Positions 43,576-53,342 of a stretch of 64,000 nt of DNA are shown piece by piece. Source of the stretch: CAZOZZ01 sp965247425 (lineage in GTDB: Bacteria; Acidobacteriota; Terriglobia; 20CM-2-55-15); NCBI GenBank assembly GCA_965247425.1, contig OZ252023.1:3596001-3660000 (forward strand), read 5' to 3'. The position numbers and the translations under genes were made by a program. Under the pieces are notes generated by a model, which saw only the letters and a list, made by a program, of their open reading frames with translations, searched no databases and had not been told where the DNA came from. Numbering within the stretch: the stretch's first letter is position 1; each line of letters starts with the position of its first letter.

Positions 43576-45539
43576 CAGCTTGAAACCGCGGCCTCGGGTG
43601 CATGCGTACCCAGATGGCGCCCCACAAAACGCACGAACTCTTTCCGAACCTCTGTGGGATAAATGTGTTCGCTCCAGACTTCCTGCGGGATTTCATCAGG
43701 GTCGTGGGCGCCCAATATCCATCGAAGTGCACCGCCAAGTCCACCCGGGTCGTTGACGTAGTAGGCGGGGGACGATCGCCCGTGTCGGCCGGCAGGCAAA
43801 TGCTCGTAGCGATCCCAGGGATCGTAGAGCAAAACGGGAACATGGTTCAGGATTGCCTCTTCGATGCACGTGGAGGAATAACTGACCAGCAAGTCCGCCG
43901 ACGAAAGGACTTTCTCAAACGGTACCCGGCACATCACCCGAACATGATCCGATCTGGTTTCGGGAACGAGCAGCCGAACCTCATCTTCCTTCAGAGCTGC
44001 CGCCGGATGAAGCTTCACGATGAGAACCGCATCGTCAATTTCATCGACGGCCCTGGCCAGATGTGCGATTCCTGCCAGATGCTCATCCAGCGTCTCGTGG
44101 ATTTCGAACCGCAATCCGGAGCGGGGCTTTAACGTCGTCGCGTACACGATGATCTTCTTGCCTGCCTCCGAGTTCAGTAACTCACGCCTGGCCTCCCGGC
44201 GCTCGACCGGATCCAGTTTCGCCAGAATGAGATTGCCGGTCTTGAGTGGGGTCGGGTGGCTGCGGGCCTTGAAGTAAGACAAGTATTTTTCTGCCCACGG
44301 AGTCTGCAGGGCGGTGTGCCCAAAGCTTGTCAGTATCAGCGTTGTTCCAAGTCGGTATTTCTCGATCTCGTCGGGGTGAGAGTTCGGCGGTGTGTGCGTC
44401 CCGTGGGAAATAGACATGGAGGGCACGCCCAGAACCCGGGTCCACTCTCCGAGCAGGGCGTCGCTGTCGGCGGAGAACGCGGCAAGAACCAAAGAAGGCT
44501 TCACCTTCTCCAGGACGTATCGAATGGTTTCCGATCTCCGCGCCAGGCTGCGGACGTAGGGCCAGAGGTCGCGTTCGATCTTACCGGCGAACGTTGCCGT
44601 GAAGGACACTCCGTGGTACTGGAATTCGCTCTTCCATCGATCTCGGAACAGCGTGTTGAATTCAGTCAGGCCGCTGTCCACGTTGGCAACCGTCTGGCCG
44701 GTGCGAGGCGCCCACATCTCCAGACTGTCCAGAGCCAGAAAATGATCCGCTGGATCGTGCTGAACCAGACCGAACAGCGCGGCCTCCGGAGGAATGGGTG
44801 AGGCAGTCAGCCACACACATTCTTCCTTGGGAAAACTCTGTTTCAACTCGCGGATCAGGCGATCCATGTTGTACGTCACGGCGTTTACCAGGATGCCTCC
44901 ACGCCGAAGCCGAGCCAGGGCCAGTCGATGCAGGACACCGCTCACGTAAGACAGCAATCCCTTCATTGCGGACGTCCGCCGGGCACTCGGTTTCGATTCG
45001 AGTTGGATCTCATCGACTTCTATGTCCCGTCCCATCGCGTAGCCTCGCGTTATGGAAGCCAGATACCGGTCGGTTGAGCCAAGTGACGGACCCGAGCGAC
45101 CCAGCGGAGCCGACCCGGAACAAACGGTGAACGAACCCAGGGTGTGCCGCCTGGAGATGCCTTCCAGGATCTCCAGCAGCCAAAGGAAATAGTTCATGTA
45201 AAACCGTAGATGAAACACGACAGTGGATCTGTATGTCTCGCGAATCCCTAGGCCGTCCTCGATCTCGACCGACGATTCGATCGCTTCGAGCCAGTCCTCG
45301 GACCGGAGAAGGATCCGTTCATGGGAGTCGTTGTCGAAGTAGGGTAGTGTGTCCGAACACGCGATGCTTCCTTTTTGAAGCGCGACGCGAACGTTCGGCC
45401 ACAAGCCAACGACATGGAAACCGGACGGCGACAAACCCTTCGTCCTGCAGTGAGAGATGAAGGAATCCACCTCGTCCGGGAACTCGATCAGAACGACATT
45501 CACCGGATTGTTGCCGTTCTCGTTACCCTGGAAATTCAC
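43575..45539 (-). CDS. Large putative GT-B-type surface-glycan transferase
   Basis: 654 residues. The C-terminal half shows the capsule/poly-glycerolphosphate transferase style: 'MSISHGTHTPPNSH', 'IIVYATTLKPR', 'LIVKLHPAAALKEDEVRLLV' and 'KVLSSADLLVSYSSTCIEEAILNHVPVLLYD', the last resembling a nucleotide-sugar binding end of GT-B enzymes. The N-terminal 300 residues match nothing I recognise. It likely adds a sugar to the glycan; donor unknown. Similar 'LHPAA' and 'EEAI/EEGL' motifs occur in the protein at 30444. Confidence 0.6.
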   Translation of the reverse strand: MNFQGNENGNNPVNVVLIEFPDEVDSFISHCRTKGLSPSGFHVVGLWPNVRVALQKGSIACSDTLPYFDNDSHERILLRSEDWLEAIESSVEIEDGLGIRETYRSTVVFHLRFYMNYFLWLLEILEGISRRHTLGSFTVCSGSAPLGRSGPSLGSTDRYLASITRGYAMGRDIEVDEIQLESKPSARRTSAMKGLLSYVSGVLHRLALARLRRGGILVNAVTYNMDRLIRELKQSFPKEECVWLTASPIPPEAALFGLVQHDPADHFLALDSLEMWAPRTGQTVANVDSGLTEFNTLFRDRWKSEFQYHGVSFTATFAGKIERDLWPYVRSLARRSETIRYVLEKVKPSLVLAAFSADSDALLGEWTRVLGVPSMSISHGTHTPPNSHPDEIEKYRLGTTLILTSFGHTALQTPWAEKYLSYFKARSHPTPLKTGNLILAKLDPVERREARRELLNSEAGKKIIVYATTLKPRSGLRFEIHETLDEHLAGIAHLARAVDEIDDAVLIVKLHPAAALKEDEVRLLVPETRSDHVRVMCRVPFEKVLSSADLLVSYSSTCIEEAILNHVPVLLYDPWDRYEHLPAGRHGRSSPAYYVNDPGGLGGALRWILGAHDPDEIPQEVWSEHIYPTEVRKEFVRFVGRHLGTHAPEAAVSS

Positions 45540-45546
45540 ACGGCTC

Positions 45547-46668
45547 TCATTCGCTGAACACTTCGACCTGCCCGGCCTGCAGTCCGATACTCTCCATTGT
45601 GTGGCGTATTTCGTGTTCGAATTGTGATGCGATGATGACGCAATCGACTGTCTGACCGGACAACCCGAGGTACGTCTTCACCGTCAGGTTCAAGCACGGC
45701 AGACTGTATCCCCACTTCCGTTCATCACCATCGGTGACTTCCAGGCTGACCCCCGCCAACCGCGTGGTGTCTAGTTGGTTGAGCAGGAGTACGGCCTGTG
45801 AACCCGTGCCCCACCAGAGGAGTGTCTTTCCCCGGAACTCTTCCATAATCCGTTCCAGCCTCGCGAGTGACGTTTGAAACACCCCCTGGCGACACGCGGC
45901 GAGTGCGGCCACGTCCTCGAAGACGACTTCGGCTTCGAGCCGCGAATCCGTGTTGTGGCCCAGCACAATCCGGATAATGAGCGGCGAGTCCGTGTCGATG
46001 TCCACGATCTTGAGGCCCTGTTCCCGAGCCAGCCGCCTCATGAATGGAGCGGAGTAAAAATACAGATGCTGGTGATGAAATCCATCAAGGTTAGGAACTT
46101 CTATCACGATGGACCCGCTGGGAGAAAGCGCATCGCGCATCGCTCGGAGCACCGCGAAAGGATCCGGAAAGTGCTCGAACACATGCATCAGGTAGAACCC
46201 GTCCACGGAGCCGTCCGGAAGGCATCCATCCTCAAAGTAGGACCGTATGATGTCGAGGCCCAGAGCCTCCGCTTCAGCGGCCTGGGGCCCGGGTTCGAAC
46301 CCGGAGAGATCCGTATATCCAGATCGCTTCAGGTGATGGAGCAGGTAGCCTTCCGAACAACCCACCTCCACGATCTTTTGATCCCGCGAAAAGGTCCGTT
46401 CGAGCGTTCCGATCATCCCCTCGTACTTGCTCTGACCGATTCCACGACTGGGCGAAATGTACAGGTAGTCGTCGTAGATGGCGCTCAGTTCTTCGTCCGA
46501 CAACCTGCTGCTGTTGAATCCCAACAGGCATTCGTCACACAGGCGCGCGGAGAACGGGTGGTGTTTGACCTGAGCATAAAACTCGGGCGGGCAGGCCGTG
46601 AGAATGTTGGGCATGTCGGCCCGGAAGAACTCCTTCGTCGCGGAGCTGCCGCAATAGGGGCATTTCAC
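45547..46668 (-). CDS. Zinc-binding C-methyltransferase (TylCIII-like three-domain layout)
   Basis: 373 residues: an N-terminal zinc ribbon ('CPYCGSS' and 'ARLCDECLLGFNSSRL'), a SAM domain ('VEVGCSEGYLLHHLKRSG', 'YLMHVFEHFPDPFAVLRAM') and a C-terminal Rossmann-like domain ('GKTLLWWGTGSQAVLLLNQL'). This arrangement is found in NDP-sugar C-methyltransferases. It overlaps the MaoC-AAC(3) gene by 4 bp. It would methylate a keto-sugar intermediate; the site is unknown. Confidence 0.85.
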   Translation of the reverse strand: MKCPYCGSSATKEFFRADMPNILTACPPEFYAQVKHHPFSARLCDECLLGFNSSRLSDEELSAIYDDYLYISPSRGIGQSKYEGMIGTLERTFSRDQKIVEVGCSEGYLLHHLKRSGYTDLSGFEPGPQAAEAEALGLDIIRSYFEDGCLPDGSVDGFYLMHVFEHFPDPFAVLRAMRDALSPSGSIVIEVPNLDGFHHQHLYFYSAPFMRRLAREQGLKIVDIDTDSPLIIRIVLGHNTDSRLEAEVVFEDVAALAACRQGVFQTSLARLERIMEEFRGKTLLWWGTGSQAVLLLNQLDTTRLAGVSLEVTDGDERKWGYSLPCLNLTVKTYLGLSGQTVDCVIIASQFEHEIRHTMESIGLQAGQVEVFSE

Positions 46669-47900
46669 TCGGGCGCTCCGGCAAGCAATCCGTGAATGTC
46701 TTCCCCGAGCAACTCCGTGGCTTCATCAAACAGGGCACGGCTTTCGACGAGCAACAGCCGACCCTCGCCGAGTCTTGCCTCCCGCATTACCCCGCGTTCA
46801 ATCAGTCGCTTCTCCAGCCTGGACACGTCGAAGTGGACCGAGCGGTCGAGAGGCCGGACCAGGTACGTGCATGTCGATCGGCGATCCTGATCGCCGTCCC
46901 GAATCACCCCGACAAACTCCTTGATGTAGCGATACGGTACCGGGTAGGCCTGCTCGACCCGGTGCAGGAACGTGCAGGATTGAAACGGTGCGCCCAGGAA
47001 CAGCAGCTTGCCGTCACGTTCCTGCAGCTTGCCGAATATGGAATTGTCATCGAAGGAATCGGGACCCACGTCGGAAAACCATTCTCTGGCATTTCCGGAA
47101 ACCGCTGCTGAAAAAATCGGGTGCATGCTTCTCGCCACACCGGGTTGCCGGCGAAAGTATTCCGTCAGAGATCCGACAGTCGATGTCGAGTTCACGGGAT
47201 CGAACACCTCACCTTCGCAGAAGCTATACGTAAAAGTCGGCATGATGATCGTCCCACTCTCTCCAACGCTCGTCCTCAAGGCCTCGCACATGGATTCCAT
47301 GAGCGTCGATCGGCTGCCCGCTCGGAGACGCCCGAAAACCGAAACGTCCGAATGGACAAACACAGCGTCACCTCGATCCAGACCGATCGCGGAGAGTTCC
47401 CTGACGAAATCCGGAATTCCGATCGAAACGCCGCCAGCTTCGTAAAGTGCGGGCGCCTCTTCGTCCTTGACAACCCGAACCAGCCCGACTCCCTTGAAAA
47501 CAGTTTCCGAACCGTTCCGCGACATCTCCGTGTTGATTTCAACCATCCTGGTGGACTCGATCTTGGCCTTGACCGAACCCACGACACGGATAGTGTCGCC
47601 CGGATAATACGGACGGATGAATCGCGATTCCTGCGTCACACAAATAGAGCTTCCGCCTGGCAGGTGTGCCCCATACAGTCTGGAAAGCAACCCGCATAGC
47701 AGAAAACCGTAGCCGATCCGGCCCTCAAACCCTGATTCACGTGCAAAGCTCGAATCGGAGTGGATGGGGCTGCGGTCTCCGGAAAGCTCAGCAAAAGCGG
47801 CATGCTCTTTCTCTCCGAGGACGACTTCGAATTCGGCGGTGTCACCCACTTTCAACTCGCTGAAAGTCTTACCCGATGGGATTACCGGCTGATTCGTCAT
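46665..47900 (-). CDS. Fusion of MaoC-like hotdog domain and AAC(3)-type N-acyltransferase
   Basis: 411 residues in two domains. Residues 10-150 are a MaoC/R-hydratase hotdog ('VGDTAEFEVVLGEKEHAAFAELSGDRSPIHSD' carries the D...H hydratase motif; 'FLLCGLLSRLYG' follows). Residues 160-405 are an aminoglycoside 3-N-acetyltransferase-fold protein ('DAVFVHSDVSVFG', 'GTIIMPTFTYSF', 'SMHPIFSAAVSG', 'LLFLGAPFQSCTFLH'). Together they could dehydrate or bind an acyl-ACP and transfer the acyl group to an amino sugar. The stop of the ACP gene overlaps its start (ATGA). Antibiotic resistance is a less likely role. Confidence 0.88.
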   Translation of the reverse strand: MTNQPVIPSGKTFSELKVGDTAEFEVVLGEKEHAAFAELSGDRSPIHSDSSFARESGFEGRIGYGFLLCGLLSRLYGAHLPGGSSICVTQESRFIRPYYPGDTIRVVGSVKAKIESTRMVEINTEMSRNGSETVFKGVGLVRVVKDEEAPALYEAGGVSIGIPDFVRELSAIGLDRGDAVFVHSDVSVFGRLRAGSRSTLMESMCEALRTSVGESGTIIMPTFTYSFCEGEVFDPVNSTSTVGSLTEYFRRQPGVARSMHPIFSAAVSGNAREWFSDVGPDSFDDNSIFGKLQERDGKLLFLGAPFQSCTFLHRVEQAYPVPYRYIKEFVGVIRDGDQDRRSTCTYLVRPLDRSVHFDVSRLEKRLIERGVMREARLGEGRLLLVESRALFDEATELLGEDIHGLLAGAPE

Positions 47901-48127
47901 GCGTCACGGCGGGCGATCAAGCTCTCGAGATCACCGATGGTCATGGCGTTCTGGATTTCGGAGGTGGTGAGGTTGACGCCCATATCCGTTTCGATGGCAT
48001 TGATCAGAAGGAGGTGGTTGAACGAATCCCACCCATCCGTATTCTCTCGCGATGTTCCGGGGTGGATTTCTTCGGCCGAAACCTCGAACAGCTTCGCGGC
48101 AATCTCGTACAAGAGTGGATTCGCCAT
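47897..48127 (-). CDS. Acyl carrier protein
   Basis: 76 residues with the phosphopantetheine serine in 'DGWDSFNHLLLI' and a typical four-helix ACP pattern ('LFEVSAEEIHPGTS', 'TIGDLESLIARR'). The gene starts immediately after the FkbH-like stop and overlaps the MaoC-AAC(3) start, so the three are translationally linked. It probably carries the acyl unit made by the FkbH-like protein to the acyltransferase. Confidence 0.9.
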   Translation of the reverse strand: MANPLLYEIAAKLFEVSAEEIHPGTSRENTDGWDSFNHLLLINAIETDMGVNLTTSEIQNAMTIGDLESLIARRDA

Positions 48128-49921
48128 TCAGCTCTCGGTAAGAAGGGTCAGGAAGTCCGGGACCGGTCGAACCCGGATCGGCGAGTCAATCCACCACTCC
48201 GTCCCGTTCGCGGTCCGCTCAAGCGAAAACCCCTTCCCCTTGTAAAAGTCTTTTGCGGGTGCGTTCTTTGGCGTCCGAACAAACTCACCACACAACTGGC
48301 TGGCTCCCTCCGAAATGGCCCTGCCGGTTAGATGAGAAAGGATCGCTTCTTCGATACCGCGGCCGATGACTCTGCAGCTCAGGAGCAAGGTGTCGATTCT
48401 CCGGGATTCCTGCAGCTTTTCGACGATTGCGACACCTGTGATTCCGTTCTCCCCAAACTTGTCGCGAACGCTGCAACAAATGACGTCGTAGGCCGGGTCC
48501 CGGGCGAACCTCTCGATGTCTTCGTCCTGGTAACGACGAGTCGTTAGATTGAATTGATTCGTCTTCTGCGTCAGCTGCGAGATCCGGGGGATAGTGGATG
48601 AGTCGGCGGGCCTTATCGTCACGACGGTTTCCAGTGAAGACAGGTGATCCTCCAGGCTCATCGCTTCCCTGTCACGTTCCCGTTGCTTTCGTTCGGAATA
48701 CAACTTCCCCTTGTTGAGATCTTCCCCGGTAAGTTGGAGGGTGTTGAACAGGTCCAGGCTCATCAGCGTCGCGGGATAGAGGGCGGCGTCGTCGGGCAGG
48801 TCCACGACAAACACTTCCGGAAACGCCGAGCGGATACGTTCTCTATGGATCTCATCGTCGTCGATGAAAACAAGTGAATCGAGGCCTAAACTCAGTTCAT
48901 CTGCAAGCTCGACGAGGTTGGCTCCCTTGTCCCGCCAGTTGATCCGGATGGCCGCAAAGTGCTCCTCACGAAGAACCATCGAAGGGTGTTCCCGTAAGAC
49001 GTTCATCGCGTCATCCAGGTTGTTCTTACTGTTGACGGCGAGAACGACTCCTCTCTGCCAGAGCCCGAGCAGCAGCTTCTGAAACTCCCAATAGGGTCGT
49101 CCTTCCGGGGTCGGACCGAGGTGGATTCCCTGCAGGCCATCCTCTCCAGCCACGCCACCCCACAGCGTGTTGTCCAGATCGAGCACGATGCACTTGCGGG
49201 TGTCGGAGGCCAGCGGGCGAACATAACCGAGATATTGACGACAGAGGGCAGGCATTTGCTCCCAGTCCAGTCGGATGTCCCCGAGGTAATACATTCTCGG
49301 ATCCGAAACCCGAGCCTTGCCGAGGCTGGAGCAAAACAGGTCGTAGTCGAATGTGAACAGCTGAGAGTCCGTCTTCGCCATGTCCCGGAGAAGCCCATTC
49401 AGGGTCTGAACCGCCTCGCGAATTCCGAACGGACTCTTGCCTTCCAGAATCCCCATGGGCGAATAAACTGGGACTTCGAAATTGTGCAGCAAAATCTTGG
49501 CCCCACTGCAACTCTTGATCGATTGAATCAGGGAACCCAGTTTTTCGACCTGATCGGCGACCCAACTCTTTCTCTCATCGTCTGAAATTTGGTAGGGCCG
49601 CCAGTAAAGCTCCCCCATCACGTCGCGAAGCTCGATAAACACGACGATCAGGTCCGGATCGTGAGAATAGAGCGGGCTCCCCGGGTCGAGGAGATCCTGC
49701 CAGTATTCGTTGTAGCCGGACTCGTAGACATCCGCCCGGATTCCGACGTCGTCACAACAAACGGCGAGGACTTCCTTCATCCCCTTGGTCGTAAAACTAG
49801 TCGCGACCGATATCCGAACGGCCCGGTCATTCTCTTTCCGCTCTGCCGAGGCTTCGTCCAGCCGTCGGCTATCGCGAAAATAGTCAGTCAAGCTACGGGT
49901 CTTCATCGGAGGTTGGCTCAC
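48128..49921 (-). CDS. FkbH-like HAD-IIIC protein with C-terminal GNAT domain
   Basis: 597 residues: an N-terminal SGNH-like region (about 30-240), the HAD-IIIC core with 'CIVLDLDNTLWGGVAGEDG' and 'LVFIDDDEIHRERIRSAFP', and a C-terminal acyltransferase-like domain ('YDVICCSVRDKFGENGITGVAIV'). FkbH proteins dephosphorylate D-1,3-bisphosphoglycerate and load glyceryl onto an ACP. The adjacent ACP gene supports that role. In glycan clusters the loaded acyl could decorate an amino sugar. Confidence 0.9.
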   Translation of the reverse strand: MSQPPMKTRSLTDYFRDSRRLDEASAERKENDRAVRISVATSFTTKGMKEVLAVCCDDVGIRADVYESGYNEYWQDLLDPGSPLYSHDPDLIVVFIELRDVMGELYWRPYQISDDERKSWVADQVEKLGSLIQSIKSCSGAKILLHNFEVPVYSPMGILEGKSPFGIREAVQTLNGLLRDMAKTDSQLFTFDYDLFCSSLGKARVSDPRMYYLGDIRLDWEQMPALCRQYLGYVRPLASDTRKCIVLDLDNTLWGGVAGEDGLQGIHLGPTPEGRPYWEFQKLLLGLWQRGVVLAVNSKNNLDDAMNVLREHPSMVLREEHFAAIRINWRDKGANLVELADELSLGLDSLVFIDDDEIHRERIRSAFPEVFVVDLPDDAALYPATLMSLDLFNTLQLTGEDLNKGKLYSERKQRERDREAMSLEDHLSSLETVVTIRPADSSTIPRISQLTQKTNQFNLTTRRYQDEDIERFARDPAYDVICCSVRDKFGENGITGVAIVEKLQESRRIDTLLLSCRVIGRGIEEAILSHLTGRAISEGASQLCGEFVRTPKNAPAKDFYKGKGFSLERTANGTEWWIDSPIRVRPVPDFLTLLTES

Positions 49922-51795
49922 ACAAACTGAACCGGCCAGCGCTGGCGAAGTCCACTGATGGCCGCATCCGCGGCAAGTTCAAGTGATGCACCTTGCCTGA
50001 TCTCCGCGAGACATGACGCCAGGAGGAATTGGACACGCCGGGAGACGTCTCCGTCTCGCAGGGCGTCGATGGTACTTAGAAATGATTCGGCATGCAGCCC
50101 CAACCGAACTCCGTCTTTCCCATCGAGAATTTGCTCGAGGGCAGCGACCGTATCCGTGACCGAGTCGAACACGTTTTCACGTACACCCGACAGGAAGGAA
50201 GGCAGGTATCCGAACGGGTTCAGATATATGGTTCTGGCTCCCAGCAATGCCGCTTCGAAAGGTGCCGTGGACAAAACCCCAACGGTGAGATCCGCTGCGA
50301 GTCCGGCCAGGCCGGGGTAGAAATTCCAGTCCAGCACGATGAAACGGCCGGACGTCACGGCCCCTTCGTACAGGTCTCCGAATTCGGACCGGAGCAGATC
50401 GATATGGTCGTTCTTCTTGGGCTTGACGATAACGCCAAAGTCTTTCTCTTCGACGGTCTTCTGCAGTAGATATTTGTAGAATCCGAGAATCAGCTTCTCG
50501 AGACCTCCATGCAGTCCCTCGTCCATAAAACAGACAGTCCGTCGGGCCCCGCACCGCTCCAACTGCTTGCGTAGTTGGTCGGCTCCGTGGACCCCTTCGA
50601 GAAGCGGCGTCTTGAACGTGTAGCCGTTCAGAATGTTGAAATCAGCCAGGAAAGCGAAATCCCATGTCTTTACCGATTCGCCGAAGTGCATGTGAAACGT
50701 CGACGTGCTCGTGTGGCTGCCGAGCGGATCAATCCCTACCGAATACTGGAGGGTGCAGGTCACACCTCCAAGTTCCCGTAAGGCGGCGGAATGAGCGGAC
50801 TCCGAAAGCGTCAAGCCGGACAGGAGTTCGGCCCGGACATTGTAACGTTCGTAGTAATCGACACGCCGGTTCGCTTGCATTCGGAAGTCGAACTTCTGCA
50901 GCGAGACCCAGATGTCCAGGAAGGACTTACGGCGAAACGCCGTGAGAACATCGCCGACGAACTCCAAACCCGTCCCTCTCGACCGCGAGAGGAAAATCCG
51001 CCCGGGCCTCCATTGTTCGCTGCCCTGTACTTCCCGACTACCCCTGTGGGTTTCCACAATGCGAATTCCGCGGTCGGTCAATTCGGACACGTACTGTTGC
51101 GAAAGAGGGTATTTCGTATGAGCGTACTCGAATATGATCGGATGATCAGCGTCTGACGGGCCAAGCCAGAAGAAGTCGGTACGTGCGTCAATGCTGCTCC
51201 CGCCTCTGAAATTGAGCACGGAAAGGGCCGGCTCGCCGGCCTCCTTCAGGTCTTGGGCTCCGGGGGCTAGGAGTCCCGACAGAGCACGGACGGTCGCAAA
51301 CCCGTGAGAAAGCAATCGGATCAGGACTTCCTGGACCTGTTTCACGCCGAACCCCCAACAGATGCTCCGGGTGTCGGTTTGATATCGTTTTCTCAACGGG
51401 CCAAGGAAAGGGTTCAAAGGCACCAGGACACTGGACCGCGCCCCCCGAGCCTCTATCAGTTCACAGTCCTGAATGAGCCCGATCGCATCGAACACGCTCC
51501 ACGCCAAAGCCTGCTGCAGACACCGGCGGAGGTACCTGTCCGGTTCACTCCCCAGAGTATCGGTTGCCATTTCAAGCGTCGCGCGAGTCCGGAAATCACA
51601 AACATTGCTGTCTCGAAACTTCGCGTAGTAGTGTTCCGGGATCTTCCGTATTTTCCCCCCCAGGCACAGGCGACCCAGAAATCCTGTTTCCTTGCAGTGA
51701 ATCTGCCCGGCTCGCCGGAGTCGCGCCTGGCTAAGAATGCGCATCGTGTTGAGCAACCCGAGATGGGTTACGAAGACCGATTCGTCGGACGGCAT
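49918..51795 (-). CDS. Large LIC12162-like putative transferase
   Basis: 625 residues. C-terminal half looks GT-B-like: 'FMDEGLHGGLEKLILGFYKYLLQK', 'GVIVKPKKNDHIDLL', 'VLDWNFYPGLAGLAADLTVGVLSTAPFEAALLGARTIYLNPFGYLP'. The pattern of a diagnosable threat of 'ST-PFEAALLG' before a final helix resembles capsule transferases of the LIC12162 type. The N-terminus is unrecognised. It overlaps the FkbH start by 4 bp. The 226 bp between it and the next gene upstream (51796-52021) hold nothing I can identify. Confidence 0.55.
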   Translation of the reverse strand: MPSDESVFVTHLGLLNTMRILSQARLRRAGQIHCKETGFLGRLCLGGKIRKIPEHYYAKFRDSNVCDFRTRATLEMATDTLGSEPDRYLRRCLQQALAWSVFDAIGLIQDCELIEARGARSSVLVPLNPFLGPLRKRYQTDTRSICWGFGVKQVQEVLIRLLSHGFATVRALSGLLAPGAQDLKEAGEPALSVLNFRGGSSIDARTDFFWLGPSDADHPIIFEYAHTKYPLSQQYVSELTDRGIRIVETHRGSREVQGSEQWRPGRIFLSRSRGTGLEFVGDVLTAFRRKSFLDIWVSLQKFDFRMQANRRVDYYERYNVRAELLSGLTLSESAHSAALRELGGVTCTLQYSVGIDPLGSHTSTSTFHMHFGESVKTWDFAFLADFNILNGYTFKTPLLEGVHGADQLRKQLERCGARRTVCFMDEGLHGGLEKLILGFYKYLLQKTVEEKDFGVIVKPKKNDHIDLLRSEFGDLYEGAVTSGRFIVLDWNFYPGLAGLAADLTVGVLSTAPFEAALLGARTIYLNPFGYLPSFLSGVRENVFDSVTDTVAALEQILDGKDGVRLGLHAESFLSTIDALRDGDVSRRVQFLLASCLAEIRQGASLELAADAAISGLRQRWPVQFV

Positions 51796-52021
51796 GTCAG
51801 TTGTAATTCTGGAGTCGGAGAAAGCGGTGTCTATATCCGTCGGTCAGGACTCGAGATTCCCTGTCCTGAAAGGCGTGATAACAAAATTGAAGTGGAGGGC
51901 GCAGCCGCGCCCCACGTTGACCGGAACGCGATCAATTCATCGAGGGGAATGGGAAGCCCGTCCGGATTTGCGACTAGATGGCGACTCCGGCGAGGTAGAC
52001 CTCCATGCATTTCCGGGCTCC

Positions 52022-53335
52022 TCAACTTCTTCGCTCCAGCAGGCCCGCTTCCGCTAATTCTCCGGCGACCGACGCCAGTGTCTCGATCGGTTGAAGCGAC
52101 TGTTCAGCAACTTTCAACAGATCCCTCGATCCATCTGCCAGATTCAGCATCCACATCATGGCTCGGCCGCGGTCTTCAACCCCGGTTTGACCGCCGATAG
52201 AGGTGTACAGGCCCCTGCTTCCGAGCTGTGGCTCACAATGCTGAACAGTGTTGGTCCAGTGGTAGTTCACCTCGAGCGCACCGACTATTTTCCGATAGGC
52301 TTCGATTGAACCACAGAGGGCTTCAAAACTGATGAAGTCTTTGTTGTCGAGAGACGTGTGATACCCATCGTATCCGAGGTACCCGGTCCGCATCAGGGAA
52401 CCCACGGGAAGATTGAATCCCGGCGAACAGTATTGCCTCTCGTCGCTTCCGACATACGGGTCGAACGGAATGATTTCGTGCGGGCCGAGATCTCTCAACA
52501 CGATGCGAGCCGCTCGATCCGCGAGCGTGTCCCCGCGTCGTGATGTTTTGAACGTGAAGTTTCCGGAATCCCCGACACATGTCACCTGATAGCCCGCCGC
52601 CAGGTGTTCGGTGAGATGCTGTCCTCGAATGGTCAGGTAGCACACCGCCCCAATCGTCTCAGGCATGATTGCAAATCGATACGTGTAACGTCTCCCGGGG
52701 GTCGCCTCCAGAAGCCGGTACAGAAACGTCATTACGAGCGGGCCCGACAGTTCGTTGTTGGCCATCGAGGGGTGGCAGAGATATGTAGAGAACAAAATTT
52801 CTTCCTCCGTCTCACCGCGAAGCACGACCTCACCAACCTCCACATGGCCGGGTTTCAACTCCGTGTCGACAAACACCTCGTACTCGCCTTCGGGCAGATC
52901 CCGTTGCTCTTCATGAGACATGCAGAAGCCCCATTGTTTTTCGTAATAGGAAGTGCGGTAGGGAATGGATCGAGGCTGGTCGGGTGCGGAATGCAGGTGC
53001 GAGCGCAACCCTTCGAGTGTGAGACGGCCTTTAAATGGCACGGAGTAGCCGACCAGGTGCAGGTTGTTCACCTTGAACTGGGCACGCTTCCGGCCACTCG
53101 GATCGATGATGAAGGCGTCACGAACGTCCCATTCCATCGGAACCGTCCAATCGAAGACTTTTCGACCAGTGGGGAAGCGGTGCCTTTCCGTCGGCATGAT
53201 CTCTGAAAGAATGTCGAGAGACTCCCGGTATCCCGAACCTGTGATGCTTCGACAGATAGGCCAAAGCCGGTCGAAGTAGCGTTCGAGTTCTTCGGCCGTA
53301 TCCGCGGTGTTGATAGTGTGCGATTCCATCCTCAT
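52022..53335 (-). CDS. Aminopeptidase-like DUF4910-type protein
   Basis: 437 residues from the ATG at 53335. It matches the DUF4910/DUF2172 family found in surface-glycan clusters: 'LWPICRSITGSGYRESL', 'VPMEWDVRDAFI', 'FSTYLCHPSMANNELSGPLV' and 'VGSDERQYCSPGFNLPVGSLMR', which include metal-binding His/Asp/Glu positions of an M28-like peptidase fold and a C-terminal winged-helix-like end. Members are assumed to remove or add an amino-linked group on glycans or peptides; no activity is established to my knowledge. Confidence 0.85.
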   Translation of the reverse strand: MRMESHTINTADTAEELERYFDRLWPICRSITGSGYRESLDILSEIMPTERHRFPTGRKVFDWTVPMEWDVRDAFIIDPSGRKRAQFKVNNLHLVGYSVPFKGRLTLEGLRSHLHSAPDQPRSIPYRTSYYEKQWGFCMSHEEQRDLPEGEYEVFVDTELKPGHVEVGEVVLRGETEEEILFSTYLCHPSMANNELSGPLVMTFLYRLLEATPGRRYTYRFAIMPETIGAVCYLTIRGQHLTEHLAAGYQVTCVGDSGNFTFKTSRRGDTLADRAARIVLRDLGPHEIIPFDPYVGSDERQYCSPGFNLPVGSLMRTGYLGYDGYHTSLDNKDFISFEALCGSIEAYRKIVGALEVNYHWTNTVQHCEPQLGSRGLYTSIGGQTGVEDRGRAMMWMLNLADGSRDLLKVAEQSLQPIETLASVAGELAEAGLLERRS

Positions 53336-53342
53336 CGCCGGG

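Noticed and set aside
46665..47400. AAC(3) domain as an aminoglycoside-resistance gene
   Set aside because: Fused to a MaoC domain and translationally coupled to ACP and FkbH genes in a glycan operon, so a biosynthetic acyltransferase is more likely.
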